From Rheum nobile (lineage: Eukaryota > Streptophyta > Magnoliopsida > Caryophyllales > Polygonaceae), in the NCBI GenBank assembly GCA_027886185.1, contig WOAB01000563.1:2542001-2606000 (forward strand): a stretch of 64,000 nucleotides of DNA, in the 5' to 3' direction. The position numbers and the translations under genes were made by a program. Shown piece by piece: positions 34,318 to 46,465 of the stretch (within the stretch, counting starts at the first letter, position 1; each line of letters begins with the position of its first letter). The notes under the pieces were generated by a model. It was not told the DNA's origin and ran no database searches. It was given only the letters and a program-made list of their open reading frames with translations.

Positions 34318-35708
34318 TGATCAGCTCTACTTTGTAGTGCTTATCTAGGAGTTGTTACTAGTGTTTAGGGTGCCATTTGTAGGGATTTAGAGCACAACTG
34401 TGGAGTAGGGAGTCAGAGAGAAGAAGTGTGGATATGGTGGTTTGGAGAAGCTAATTGAAGACATCCAGAAGACGAGGAGTAGACCACCTGAGGAGACGAG
34501 GAAGAATAGAGGAAGAAAGCCACACAAAGGAGCCAAGGAGAGTCACCGCAGCCAACCACGAGCAAGAGAAGAGCCATGGAGCGCCCGCGGCGAAGAGCGT
34601 GGCGCGGGGCTGAATGAATGTCACGGCCGCGACCGCGGAAGTTCCACCGCGCCCGCGGTTTATTCGGGGCTGGAAGTCGAGAGCAGCTAATCAATTTCCG
34701 CGATCGCGGAATTGGTGTCGGGATCGCGAATGGACACGGGAGGCGGCCCGTTAAGATTTCCGAAGTTTTTGTTATTTTTCCTATTTCAATTATTTTCGTT
34801 TATTTTATTTCGAACCTTTTATTATTATTTGCTTTTAGAATTATTTCATTATCTTGACTTTAGTGTTCTAGGGTTCTTAACCTAGTTTCCGCTAGCCTCC
34901 ATTCTACATTCAGTATCGTTTTTCCATTCAGTTTTTCCTTTTGAAGAATTATGTTTTCCTTTGAATTATGAAGAACTAAGCATTTTTGCTTAGTCCGACG
35001 ATTGAAGCCTTCATTTGATATACGGTTGTGAGATTCTATTTCTATTTCTTTTCCTTTGAATGTATTGATTCTCTTGTGCTTCATCCCATTGATTATTATT
35101 GATTTCGCTTGTTGGACGCAACTAGTTGTTATTGATAATTATCTATTGCTAGGGTTTGGTAATTACTGTTTGAGTTACCTTATTCATGAGTAGCAACTGC
35201 GATATTCTAAGAACTGTTTGGGACTAGTTTATTATAGAGAGAATTAATTGCATGCAATAGTATGACTGTTTGCTACTCTTGCATGTATCTATCTAAATTC
35301 TTGTGCTCATTACTGCTATTGAATTGACGCGTGAGGTTTTCATAGTTATTTAATAGTTAGTATTCTCAGGGTCTGTTTGTCCTGTTTATAATATATGAAA
35401 AAGAATAGGAACATTCATAGAAAAGAATTAGAGAGAATCTAGGATCAACCAATCTCATGAATGGTGTATATTTGTCTGGCTAAGTACTTTTCCCAAATTG
35501 ATTGCATCTTTGCTTTGTTTGGATTTACTTTGTTATTTACTTTGAAACAAATCAACCAAAACCCCCCTTGTTACCTTTGACATACAATTGTGCACTTAGA
35601 AAGATTACTTCCTCCATGTGGGATTCGACCCTTGCTTGCCTTTGCTACTTGTTTAGGTTTGTTTAGGATTTATTTTGACCAGGTAACACGACTAAAACCT
35701 GTTTGTCA
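34318..35708 (+). repeat. E5 5' LTR
   Basis: 1,391 bp, TGATCAGC to TTGTCA. It contains a GC-rich palindrome cluster at about 34580-34740, including CCGCGATCGCGG near 34698. Confidence 0.95.
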
Positions 35709-35711
35709 AAT

Positions 35712-35729
35712 TGGCGCCGTTGCCGGGGA
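35712..35729 (+). other. E5 primer binding site, tRNA-Asp
   Basis: TGGCGCCGTTGCCGGGGA, three bases after the LTR and identical to the E1 site. Confidence 0.9.
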
Positions 35730-35865
35730 GGCAAGTTTTAGTTTTTCTTTGTGTTCGTTTGTTTGTCAACTATTGTGTGGATCTATCTTAGGATCCACAC
35801 TTGTGCTACTAATCCGTCCACTCTAGCCTTTTGATTCAACATAGAAGTGCGTGAGACTTTCTAAG

Positions 35866-36216
35866 ATGGCTGACCAACAACGTACCTTGAGACAGTTGAC
35901 CGCACCCAACTTGGCGCAACAAGAGTTTGTTGTGCAGTTCCCTGCTTTGGATGATGGAGTGAACTTTGAATTGAAATCTGGTTTGATTCATTTGCTCCCA
36001 CAATTCCATGGTCTAAATGGAGATGATCCTAATAAGCATCTCGCTGAATTTCATTCCGTGTACGTAAGCATGAAACCTGCTGGAGTCACTGAGGAGCAGA
36101 TCAAGCTGAGGGCTTTTCCGTTCTCTTTGAAGGATGAGGCCAAGGATTGGTTCTATTAGTTGACTCCTGGCAGTATTGATACGTGGGAAAAGATGAAGAA
36201 GGCCTTCCTAGAAAAA
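35866..36216 (+). pseudogene. E5 gag, N-terminal part
   Basis: The ATG at 35866 starts MADQQRTLRQLT. The Gag domain follows (LPQFHGLNGDDPNKHL, AFPFSLKDEAKDWF). An in-frame TAG at 36157 replaces the residue after WFY. The gene is cut at 36216 by E6 and resumes at 47266. Confidence 0.9.
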
Positions 36217-37989
36217 TGTAATATCCCCGATATTTTTGGGATAATTTGGAATTTTTATAACTCCAATATTACTAGTCGGATTAATTTCAGAGAAGTTCGG
36301 ACATTTTGTAATGTGCTGGATCTCTTAAATATTTTTCTGAGTAATATAAAATACAGTTAAGGTATTTTCGGGCTAAAAGGTTGTTCGGGTACAAATTTAT
36401 TTAACCCGGGGTTAAAAGAACTCGTACCCATACTTTCCTCGCCCATACAAGGCGACCTTTTAGAAAAATCGTCATAACTTTTGATTCCATAATCCATACA
36501 ATATGAAATTTGGAAGGATTAAAATAGACTTCTAGATCTAACTCCTCGATTTGGAATCACCTCATTTGGAGTTCGGAGCTGAGAGAACGGCCCCGTCGAA
36601 GTCAGGGATATTTCCTGATGGTCACGACCGCACCCGCGGCGAGCGCTGACAGCTTCAGCTTCGTCTCCGCGAAAGAATTTCTGAAGTCTATCCCTTTGCC
36701 CACTTGCTCCACTTGTTGTTTCTTTGTCCCCTTTGTCTTGCTTGGCACGTTATCCCCTTGTCCCCTTAGAGGAAGCTCGAGTTGAGCTATAAAAGGAGAT
36801 GAAATCCGAAGCCAAGCTCGATCATCTTCTTCCCTCCTCTGTTTTCCTCTGTTTTTCACCATTAAAACCGAGCTTAAGAGCTTCGTTTGAGACATAATCG
36901 AGCTCCTTTGAGTGTCCAATAAGGTGCTCCTAAGTGTTGTGTGAAGGTTTAAGGTGTTGGGAGATCAAACCATAGACAAATCGAAGCATACAAACGATTT
37001 GGGTAAGAAATTCTCCATTGATGCACTGTCGGAGCTTCCGCCTCTGTGCAGTCACCGCACCCCGTGGCATGGACCTCACCGCACCCGCGGCGAGATAGGT
37101 TCGTGTTGTGGTTTTGTGTGTTGTGGTCTTGTACAAGGGTTGGTTCCTTCGATTCTTTTCGTATTCTTTTAAGATTCATATATAAGTGTATTGGATCTAA
37201 GTTAGGATCTTGTTATGGGTCGTTTATTAAGGATTTATTATCCAAGACCTGTTCCAGTTCAGACTCAGGAACCCGTTTCTAAGCCTGTTAGAGCTTCGTC
37301 GGATCTAAGGCAAGTGGCGGTTCGCTCTTGCTCATCATTCCATACTTCCATTAATTATCAATTGTTTGTTGTTAATTAATTTGGGATGATTCATCTGTTT
37401 AAGTTGGGAACAGTTTTGATAAATAATTTGATAAAAAGAAGTGCTGTTATAATAGGTTGTATATTGCTAGATACAGCGCTATTATGTTCATAATGGTTTT
37501 GTTGTGGATTTTAAAGGCGAACTTCATATAAAAAGATTATAATAGGTTGCATATACTGTTAGTAGCAACGCTATTTTGATATATATATAGATTGATAGAT
37601 CTATGATGTTGGCCTTGTTGGCTTTGTTTTGATGTGATATATGACTGTGTTGAACTGTTTAGTTAACACGAGTATTCGTAGGAACGTTTACTGAGGCCAG
37701 GAGGTCCAGTCGTTTCTTGATAATTAAATGGAGAAAAGGGCATTGAGACCCTAATACCATTGATGAGTCATGACTAGCCTCTATACTCGGGTATAGAGGT
37801 GGTGCACTTAGCTAGTGTCACATATATCTCGGGAGCAAATCTCGAGAGATGCTCCCAAGAGATCTCTCGTCTCGGGACGAGCTGATCATAATAAAAGTTT
37901 ATAATGTGGTGATGTGGATTGGTTTTGGAATTAAATCAGATAAGTGCCTTTAGTGCACATAATTAATATACCTTCGGTGAGTAGTGCAG

Positions 37990-39415
37990 TGACGGGGCTA
38001 AAGATGCACAAGAAAATGTCGTTGATTAGCCTTATCAAAATAAATTATCCTAACCAACCTACTAAATAAAGTATAGCAGACAAGTAAGAGTCGAATCCCA
38101 CAGAGAAGGTATGATGTAATATGCAATCATGAATGACAAGTAACAAGCAACTGGGGGTTTTGTAGTCAAGAGAACGAAGCAAACAAGCATGCAGATTGAG
38201 TAAAATCGAGAGAATAATATAAGGGGAAGTAGTCCTGTTAGAGCGAAATCCACAGTACAAAGATAGAGTTTGATCCCTGAAATCTATTCAATCCAAGTTT
38301 AATTATTTATCCTTATAGTCGTTCCCACCTTAATCGTAAATACTATTGATTCTCACAGTTGTCAATAGACTTATCACTATGCCAATGATAAAGTACAACT
38401 GATTCTCACAGTTGTCAGCGTACTTTAGCACCAACACAGCAATAGCGATGCACACAAGGATTTAGGATACATGCAAGTAGAAAGACGTACAAGTACTCAC
38501 TCCCCTACTTAACATGCAATTGATTCTCACACACAAGTGTACGCTCGGAACCCCTATACGCACAAACGTGTTTGCCACTAGATATGCACTCGGAACCCCT
38601 ATATGCAATCCTAGCAATTGATAACAAGCATTCAACCTAGGTGATCAGGCTAAGAAGAACAACTAGAAATCGTAGACGTGGTAAGCAAGAGAATCAATCC
38701 AACAATTATAAGGATAAGAACAAGGAATAGAAATCTCACAAACACATCAAAGTACTACTTCAATCGTCTAACAGAACAAAGGAAAGTTAGTTCTCCATCA
38801 AAGGGGATGAAAAACTATAATATGAAATAACGATCAAAAGTAGTTCGATAACAAGATGTGTCTAAGTGTTCGCAGACTGACTTGGAGGCTGTGGAACATT
38901 AGGTTAAATAGAGTTAACCTAAAGCCCAAGATCACAAAACCAATCCAAAAGGAAACAAATAAAATAACAAAGTCTGAAATAGAAATAAAAGGAAATAAAT
39001 ATAATCTGGCGCGAGGCAATAAACACGTCCACTGCGGGGCGGCAAAGATCCACCGCGGGGCTTCTGCTCTCCACCGCTGGGCGGTGGCCTCCTCTCACGC
39101 GGGGCATCATCATCACTGGGAGTCATCACCGCGGGGCGTCACTGCTAACGCGGGGCGGTGAACTCCAGACTTCAACTCTCATCTTCTTCTCTTCTCCAGC
39201 TGCTCTCCAAATACTACCAAGTGTTGGTAGCCTTCTCCATAGATGTTCCAGCAGCTCCATCTCCATCTCTAAGCTCCAACTAAGCTGCCAATCCTTGGAT
39301 TTCTTCACTTCTCTCCATAATATCTGGATCGCAGACTTAGCACTAAAACAACTCTAAGACTCCTCCAAATCATGCTAATAGATGCTAGAAAAGGTGTATG
39401 AAATAACACCTATCA
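37990..39415 (-). repeat. E7 3' LTR
   Basis: 1,426 bp, TGACGGGG to CTATCA on the + strand. Its palindrome cluster is at about 39028-39161. Confidence 0.95.
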
Positions 39416-40081
39416 AATTCTCCCATACTTAGACCTTTACTCGTCCCGAGTAAGCTAAAGAAAAGCTCACCCTCTCAATCAATACCAAGGACTCAGGAAG
39501 TACAAGAAAACGTGACTCCAACAACTACAACACATCAACAATACTCCCAAGACAACCAAAACAAGTGATGCAAGAACAATCTAACCTAACTCCCGTCTAT
39601 CTCCTTATCGCTCCATGAGTGGCCTACCCGACAATCCTTCTATGTCACCCTCCTTATGACGCCTCGCCGAAAGATAAAAGAAATCCTAAAATCACTCTTC
39701 TTCTTTTTCACTCATTTTGCCAAGGCGTCCTTTCGGGTTTTCACCAAGCACTCATTTCATTTTCCAATAGACGTTCTCACATAAGCTCGCATCACTCTAG
39801 TCCAATTTTGCCCTGGTCTAATACCAGTCGGACTACCTGCTTTTTACCTGAACCGCCCTTTCGGGTTTTCAGTCCATCCCAGGATTTTGATTGCCTTTTT
39901 ACTTCTTTTTGGTTTTTTTTTTTGAAATAAAATCAACACTGCAGAAAACGAATGCAGAAATAAAGCTATGTACACTAGCTAGCAAGAATAGCAAGTCTAT
40001 ATCCCTCCCCCATACTTAAACCGAACATTGTCCTCAATGTGAAAAGAGAACGTCAAATGATAGGGGAAGAGAGAAATAAAT
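39416..40081 (-). other. E7 3' non-coding region with hairpin/polypurine modules
   Basis: On the element strand, module 1 is the palindrome at 40035-40050 (ACATTG-AGGA-CAATGT) followed by the purine run whose complement lies at 40014-40030. The terminal module is a 7-bp stem TTACTCG/CGAGTAA with loop GGA (39437-39453), then the polypurine tract (complement 39416-39431) abutting the LTR. Two CCCGAAAGG(G) hairpins lie at 39729-39737 and 39856-39865. Several blocks match the E5 3' region. Confidence 0.7.
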
Positions 40082-41326
40082 TCACTGTGGACCGGAAGGT
40101 GGTGGTGGGTACATCCCAAAGTAGTCCTGCAGATGAGTGTCTATAGTTTCCAGACGCTCATCTATCTCATTGTGAAGCTGGGTTTGCCAAGTTTGCAGAC
40201 CGGTCTCTACTCTGGAAGTCCACTGATCATGGCGCGTAGAGAAGTTATCCCATCTAGCGTACATCTCCTGCCATGGTGCGACATGTCCGTACACAGATGA
40301 GGACTCCTCAAACTGTGAAGCACTGGGGTCGTCCCCCTCCTCGCGATCAGCAGCAGCATATCCACCACTAGGGCCCTCTCCATATGGACCCGAAGAAACA
40401 ATGGCAGCGGCATCAGCAGCAGGCGTCTGGCCATCGCTATCAATCCACCAGCCCGCGTATGAAGGCGAGTAAGTGAACTCTCGCGGAACACTCAAAATAT
40501 GGCCCTCATAAGCCGTCCAAGCCACATCACCATCCTGCCCCAGCGGCTTCACCATAGAGCACACCCTCATGTGGGCGGCATCATATAAAACGCAGGGAAC
40601 TGGCCGAGCAATCCGATCGCAAGCAATCACATCAGCGCAGAGGAGAGTAATCAAGCTACCCCCACAAATATCTCTAGGCTCGCCCTCACGAATCCTCCGC
40701 AGGGAACTCAGGAAAAGAGTTGCCCAACACGGAGTAAGCTCAACCGTTCCCAGGATGCTCAAAAACCACTGGAAGTCCTTCATGGGCACCTTCCCATCAT
40801 CAGCATGGCCAAAGAAATCTCTCATCAACACCTTGTGGATCAACCACAGACACGGGTTCACCAACTTCGAATTCACCTCATGCCCCGTCTTGAAAGTCCT
40901 CCTAGTAGCAGCCCGCCAGAAAGCAAACATCTTGTCCTCCTGAAGCCCATTCGACCATCCAGGGGTCGGTTTCTTCGTAATGCCCAGGGCCTCGTGGATC
41001 GCCCTCCTCGACAGAGAATGCTCACGTCCATTGTAGGAGAACGCGATCTTGCGCAGGAAGCTATCATCACCCTCCTCGCGGTAGAACCACCAGAACGAAT
41101 AAATGAACTAGAAGCATAGCTCAGGATACGCGGGGGCTGCCTTGCCCAGAAATCCTCCCAGCCCACACTGCGTTAGGCACATCGTCACACACGCGAGCAT
41201 TCCCATCTGCTCCAGAGTCGGCGTGTGGAAAAATTTTGAAGGCACCACCTTTCTCCCCTTCACAATATCGTACAGCTCACTCTCATCCCTACTCGTCGAC
41301 GCGTTCTTCTTGCCTTTGGGAGCCAT
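40082..41326 (-). pseudogene. E7 ORF2: Athila-type 3' ORF with one stop
   Basis: Reads from the ATG at 41326 to the stop at 40082, 414 codons, broken only by a TAG at 41108-41110. The N-terminus is basic (APKGKKN). The middle resembles E1 ORF2 in layout (FSYNGREHSLSRRAI; CLWLIHKVLMRDFFG). The C-terminus is acidic with a heptad-like tail (about 350-400). There is no signal peptide or membrane segment. The single stop suggests recent loss. Confidence 0.8.
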
Positions 41327-42393
41327 AAGTGAAGAATTAAAATGCTCAAATCAGAAGACAGCAAAGAATACTCACAATCAAGCAAACACAGGTTCTACAG
41401 AGACTCAACGCGGGGCGGTAGCGTCGCGGCGAGAAACTGACAACAGGTCACCGGGTCGCGGTGAGGTCGGCGCGGGGCGGTAGCAACAGAGATGCGAAGC
41501 GGTGGCAGCGCGAGGCAGAGCTAAAGCGAGGCGAGACAACATCGGCGCAGTGGGGGTTGTGTTTGGGCTGGGCTGTGAGGCTAGACTCCAAATGGGGGTA
41601 TGGGGGCTAGGAAATGCTCAAGGTCGAGAGGGGATTCAGGGAGAGTGAATGGGAAATAGGAGAAGGAGAATTGAGGGGGGGCGGTGAAAATTTTATGTGG
41701 GGCTACGTCAAGGTAGGGTAAGGTGAAAAGAAAGGGTTGATGGGCCGGTTATGTACCATGGCCCATATGAGAAATCTTGGCCCAAAATGAAGCCCAATCC
41801 ATCAAAACCTTAGTAACAACTTAAGAAATAAGCTTTTACTCACCCGTTTAAGGTTTTTTCGGGGCCCATTATTCTTGCTTTTTTTTAAAAAAAAAGTTGA
41901 GAATCGATACCTGACCGTCACCGCGGGGCGGTAGCTCCACCGCGAGGCGGTAGGAAAGTGCCGCGGGGCGGTGAGAAAGGCTGGGCACTTCATCTCTTCT
42001 CGGGTTTACTTTCGTACCTGAAATGTGAGTAACAGGCGAACGAAACAAAGCAAAATAAACTGCGAAAATAATCTAATAAAAAGAAAAAGAGATCAAAGAA
42101 ATACAAACACGGGTTGCCTCCCGGACATCGCCTTGGTTATCGTCGTCGGCTCGACGTATTGCAGATCAACTACCATTTTGGGTAGGATTCTTTCGGAATC
42201 CTCCAACTCGTCTCTTCCTGTGGAGACCTCTCATGGAAAGGTTTGAACCTTAGACCATGGTCTTTCTTCGCCACCCACTCCATGTACATTCTCTTCGGAG
42301 TGTCGCCCCCATACTTAGAACGATGCGGGGGTCGATATGGCTCAACCTGAACATACTGCACATCACTAGATAAAGGCTTGCAGCCTTGTGTGG
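41327..42393 (-). other. E7 leader between gag-protease and ORF2
   Basis: Non-coding. GGGAGGCAACCC on the element strand (42111-42122) marks where pol ends in related elements. It lies about 270 bp after the gag-protease stop, so the pol deletion is internal and tidy. The splice donor that follows this motif in E1 and E5 is altered here. GC-rich palindrome clusters lie at 41405-41545 and 41917-41983. Confidence 0.65.
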
Positions 42394-44961
42394 TTAGTAC
42401 AGGGGGAAAGTGCCCAAAGTAGATGAATCTCCTATATCAGCTAATAAGACATCATCCACAGGTAAATCATGAAAATCATGCAACTCTATGGGTCCATCAC
42501 TAGTGGAACACTCAACTACGGCCTCTACTGCATCAATTTTAACATTTTCATACACAGAATTATCACTAGCGCTAATGCAGAGAGGAGTGGGCAATTCAGT
42601 GGGGTTAGCTTTATGAATGTCATGCTTAAACATAATCCCATCAAATTCCATAGTCAAAGTGCCACTATCTACATCAATCTTTGTCATGGAAGTCTTCATA
42701 AAAGGTCGCCCTAGCATAACCGGGGCAACTTGCTCATCATAATCCATATCCATAACAAAGAAATCAGCAGGAAATATCAAAGGACCTATCCTAACAAGGA
42801 CATCTTCTACAACACCCTTAGGGGGTACACACGATCCATCAGCAAGTTGTATCACAATACTAGACTCACGCAAGGGTCCTAATTCCAATTTCTCAAGTAA
42901 AGAATAGGGTAAAACATTAATTGAGGCACCCAAATCAAGTAGGGCCTTCTCAAAAACATGCTCACCTATAGTAATAGGAATAGTAAACATACCTGGATCC
43001 TTGCACTTCGCGGGTAGACGCTTCTGAACCACAGTTGACACTTGTTCGCCTACTGGACTCTTCTTCTGAGTCTTCTGCCTTTGAGCTTTCTTCACTGTGC
43101 AGAGCTCCTTTAAGAACTTGGCATATCGCGGGATAGCCTTGATAAGCTTCAGCAGGGGAATGTTCACCTCACAGTTTTGGAACGTGTCGAACAAGTCCCT
43201 GTCATCGACAACTCTTTTAGCCTTTAGCGCCTCTGGAAAAGGTGTTGGGGGCTTATCTGAACGTAGGGGAGGAAACATTGGACGAACGTAGGTATCAACA
43301 TAGACATCGTCAGTAGGAACAAATTTCTGAGGAGCAGCTCGCGGCGAGCCCACCGCGGGGCGTAAATCGTCACCGCGGGGCGGTGGGGTCGCGTTGACAT
43401 TACTGGGCATAGGCACCGGGTCGCGGCGGGAATTGCCGCGGGGCGGTGCGGTGAGTTCCTTTTTCTCGGAAATTACTTTCTCCTCTTCAGCAATAGGAGA
43501 CATAACTTCTTTACCACTTCTCAGCGTGATAGCACTCACGTTCTCTCTGGGATTCACAGTGGTTTGGGACGGCAGGGAGTTTGAGGTCCTCTGGTTGATT
43601 TTAGTCACCTCGTCGGCTAACTGGCCAATCTGCCTCTCTATATTCTTGATACTCGACTCAGTAGCCTGCACATGCGTAGCAAAGTGCTGAGTCAAGGTCT
43701 TCAGCATATCCTCAGTAGAGGCTCCAAAAGTTTGGCCTTGGGGCCTCTGTTGGTACTGAGCTCGTTGCTGGTACTGTTGTTGCTGAGCCGGCTGATATTG
43801 CTGTTGTGTCGGCTGCTGACCACCTTGAGGGTCACTCCATCTAAATCCTGGATGGTCACGCCCTCTATGGTTGTAATTGGGCTGGCCACCATACTGTTGT
43901 CTAGGGGCTCCATAGCCTCCTACAACATTAACTTCAGCAACACCATCCTCTTGCAGCTGAGGACATGTATCTGTGTGGTGGGCCTGGCTAGGACAAAGGC
44001 CACACGGTCTGGCTTGTTGAGGAGCATTCTGATTCGCCATCTTCATGACTATCTCTTTCAACTCGGCTAACTCAGATAATACCGGACTCGGTCCTGCAGG
44101 GGTCACAGCATTGACCGCCTTTCTTTGGTAAGTCTTTCCGAAGTTCCGGGTGCTTTCACTCATCTCTTGGATTCGGTCCATGGCTTCCTTCGGTGTCAGA
44201 TTCAGAATACTGCCACCGCATGCAGCATCGACCATTCTCCTCTCTTGGTCCTGTAGACCGTTGTGTAAATAAAGGACAAGATCCTGCTGGGCGTATCCAT
44301 GGAATGGACAGCTGGAGCAGAGCCTCTTGAACCTCTCCAAATAATCATACAGTGTCTCATCACAAGCCTGCTCAATGTTGGCAATTGCCTTCTTCAAAGC
44401 ATTCGCCTTCTTCGTCGGAAAATACTTATCCAAGAACGCCTTGTGCAATTTCGCCCATGTATCTATGGTTCCTGGTGGCAAGTGATAGTACCAGTCGCTC
44501 GCATTGTCGAGTAAAGAAAAGCCAAAAGCTCTCATCTTGAACTGTTCTTCAGTCACGTTCCTGGGCTTCATCGTCATACAGACATTGTGGAACTTGCCCA
44601 GGTGAGAAATCGGATCCTCTCCACTCAGACCGTGGAACTTAGGCAGGTAGTTAACAATTCCAGTCTTCAATTTGAATTTCACCCCTTGATCCAGCGCAGG
44701 GATGATCACAACTAGGGGTTCAGCCCCAATATTCGGTGTCGTAAGCTCTCGTAGAGTTCTGTTTCTAGCCATAGCAGCAACTGGGGCAGTAGCAGCTTCA
44801 GCGGTTTCAGTCTCAACGTTCTCGGTCGTGTCAGTCTCAGCGGCCAACACAGTCTCAATCTCGGTTTCTTCCCTTCGATCGCGCAGACGTCCAAGGAACG
44901 ATCTTTCAATCTCTGGATCAAAAGCTAAGAGTGGGGAGTCAGTAGCATGGGTATCGACCAT
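42394..44961 (-). CDS. E7 Gag-protease, open reading frame
   Basis: 855 residues from the first ATG at 44961; the frame is open from 45006. Gag domain at about 90-280 (AFGFSLLDNASDWYY; YLERFKRLCSSCPFHGY). A CX2CX4HX4C knuckle, CGLCPSQAHHTDTC, lies near residues 325-338. A Gln-rich stretch follows, then a spacer rich in Arg/Pro/Gly encoded by GC palindromes, and a protease with LLDLGAS and VMLGRPF. It ends with an acidic tail and no RT. Intact gag and protease with no polymerase suggests the element could contribute particles while borrowing enzymes. Confidence 0.9.
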   Translation of the reverse strand: MVDTHATDSPLLAFDPEIERSFLGRLRDRREETEIETVLAAETDTTENVETETAEAATAPVAAMARNRTLRELTTPNIGAEPLVVIIPALDQGVKFKLKTGIVNYLPKFHGLSGEDPISHLGKFHNVCMTMKPRNVTEEQFKMRAFGFSLLDNASDWYYHLPPGTIDTWAKLHKAFLDKYFPTKKANALKKAIANIEQACDETLYDYLERFKRLCSSCPFHGYAQQDLVLYLHNGLQDQERRMVDAACGGSILNLTPKEAMDRIQEMSESTRNFGKTYQRKAVNAVTPAGPSPVLSELAELKEIVMKMANQNAPQQARPCGLCPSQAHHTDTCPQLQEDGVAEVNVVGGYGAPRQQYGGQPNYNHRGRDHPGFRWSDPQGGQQPTQQQYQPAQQQQYQQRAQYQQRPQGQTFGASTEDMLKTLTQHFATHVQATESSIKNIERQIGQLADEVTKINQRTSNSLPSQTTVNPRENVSAITLRSGKEVMSPIAEEEKVISEKKELTAPPRGNSRRDPVPMPSNVNATPPPRGDDLRPAVGSPRAAPQKFVPTDDVYVDTYVRPMFPPLRSDKPPTPFPEALKAKRVVDDRDLFDTFQNCEVNIPLLKLIKAIPRYAKFLKELCTVKKAQRQKTQKKSPVGEQVSTVVQKRLPAKCKDPGMFTIPITIGEHVFEKALLDLGASINVLPYSLLEKLELGPLRESSIVIQLADGSCVPPKGVVEDVLVRIGPLIFPADFFVMDMDYDEQVAPVMLGRPFMKTSMTKIDVDSGTLTMEFDGIMFKHDIHKANPTELPTPLCISASDNSVYENVKIDAVEAVVECSTSDGPIELHDFHDLPVDDVLLADIGDSSTLGTFPLY

Positions 44962-45016
44962 AAGATAGGTCTCCACCCAAAAATCAAACACGAAAACACA
45001 CAACAAACAAAAACCT

Positions 45017-45034
45017 TCCCCGGTAACGGCGCCA
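45017..45034 (-). other. E7 primer binding site, tRNA-Asp with one change
   Basis: On the element strand TGGCGCCGTTACCGGGGA, one base different from the E1 and E5 sites, five bases from the LTR. Confidence 0.85.
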
Positions 45035-45039
45035 AATTT

Positions 45040-46465
45040 TGACGGGGCTAAAGATGCACAAGCAAATGTCGTTGCTAAGCCTTATCAAAATAAATTATCC
45101 TAACCAACCTACTAAATAAAGTATAGCAGACAAGTAAGGGTCGAATCCCACAGAGAAGGTATGATGTAATATGCAATCGTGAATGACAAGTAACGAGCAA
45201 CTGAGGGTTTTGTAGTCAAGAGAACGAAGCAAACAAGCATGCAGATTGAGTAAAATCGAGAGAATAATATAAGGGGAAGTAGTCCTGTTAGAGCGAAATC
45301 CACAGTACAAAGATAAAGTTTGATCCCTGAAATCTATTCAATCCAAGTTCAATTATTTATCCTTATAGTCGTTCCCACCTTAATCGTAAATACTATTGAT
45401 TCTCACAGTTGTCAATAGACTTATCACTATGCCAATGATAAAGTACAACTGATTCTCACAGTTGTTAGCGTACTTTAGCACCAACACAGCAATAGCGATG
45501 CACACAAGGATTTAGGATACATGCAAGTAGAAAGACGTACAAGTACTCACTCCCCTACTTAACATGCAATTGATTCTCACACACAAGTGTACGCTCGGAA
45601 CCCCTATACGCACAAACGTGTTTGCCACTAGATATGCACTCGGAACCCCTATATGCAATCCTAGCAATTGATAACAAGCATTCAACCTAGGTGATCAGGC
45701 TAAGAAGAACAACTAGAAATCGTAGACGTGGTAAGCAAGAGAATCAATCCAACAATTATAAGGATAAGAACAAGGAATAGAAATCTCACAAACACATCAA
45801 AGTACTACTTCAATCGTCTAACAGAACAAAGGAAAGTTAGTTCTCCATCAAAAGGGATGAAAAACTATAATATGAAATAACGATCAAAAGTAGTTCGATA
45901 ACAAGATGTGTCTAAGTGTTCGCAGACTGGCTTGGAGGCTGTGGAACATTAGGTTAAATAGAGTTAACCTAAAGCCCAAGATCACAAAACCAATCCAAAA
46001 GGAAACAAATAAAATAACAAAGTCTGAAATAGAAATAAAAGGAAATAAATATAATCTGGCGCGAGACAATAAACACGTCCACCGCGGGGCGGCAAAGATC
46101 CACCGCGGGGCTTCTGCTCTCCACCGCTGGGCGGTGGCCTCCTCTCACGCGGGGCTTCATCATCACTGGGAGTCATCACCGCGGGATGTCACTGCTAACG
46201 CGGGGCGGTGAACTCCAGACTTCAACTCTCATCTTCTTCTCTTCTCCAGCTGCTCTCCAAATACTACCAAGTGTTGGTAGCCTTCTCCATAGATGTTCCA
46301 GCAGCTCCATCTCCATCTCTAAGCTCCAACTAAGCTGCCAATCCTTGGATTTCTTCACTTCTCTCCATAATATCTGGATCGCAGACTTAGCACTAAAACA
46401 ACTCCAAAACTCCTCCAAATCATGCTAATAGATGCTAGAAAAGGTGTATGAAATAACACCTATCA
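45040..46465 (-). repeat. E7 5' LTR
   Basis: 1,426 bp, same ends and length as 37990-39415. Its palindrome cluster is at about 46078-46211. Confidence 0.95.

Larger units (their letters stand above)
37990..46465 (-). mobile_element. E7: non-autonomous Athila element lacking RT and integrase
   Basis: 8,476 bp with LTRs 37990-39415 and 45040-46465, each 1,426 bp, and target duplication TGCAG at 37985-37989 and 46466-46470. It has a tRNA-Asp primer site, an open gag-protease gene, the post-pol GGGAGGCAACCC motif, a second ORF and hairpin/polypurine modules. RT, RNase H and integrase are wholly absent. Roughly twenty LTR differences by eye make it fairly young, younger than E5. Confidence 0.95.
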
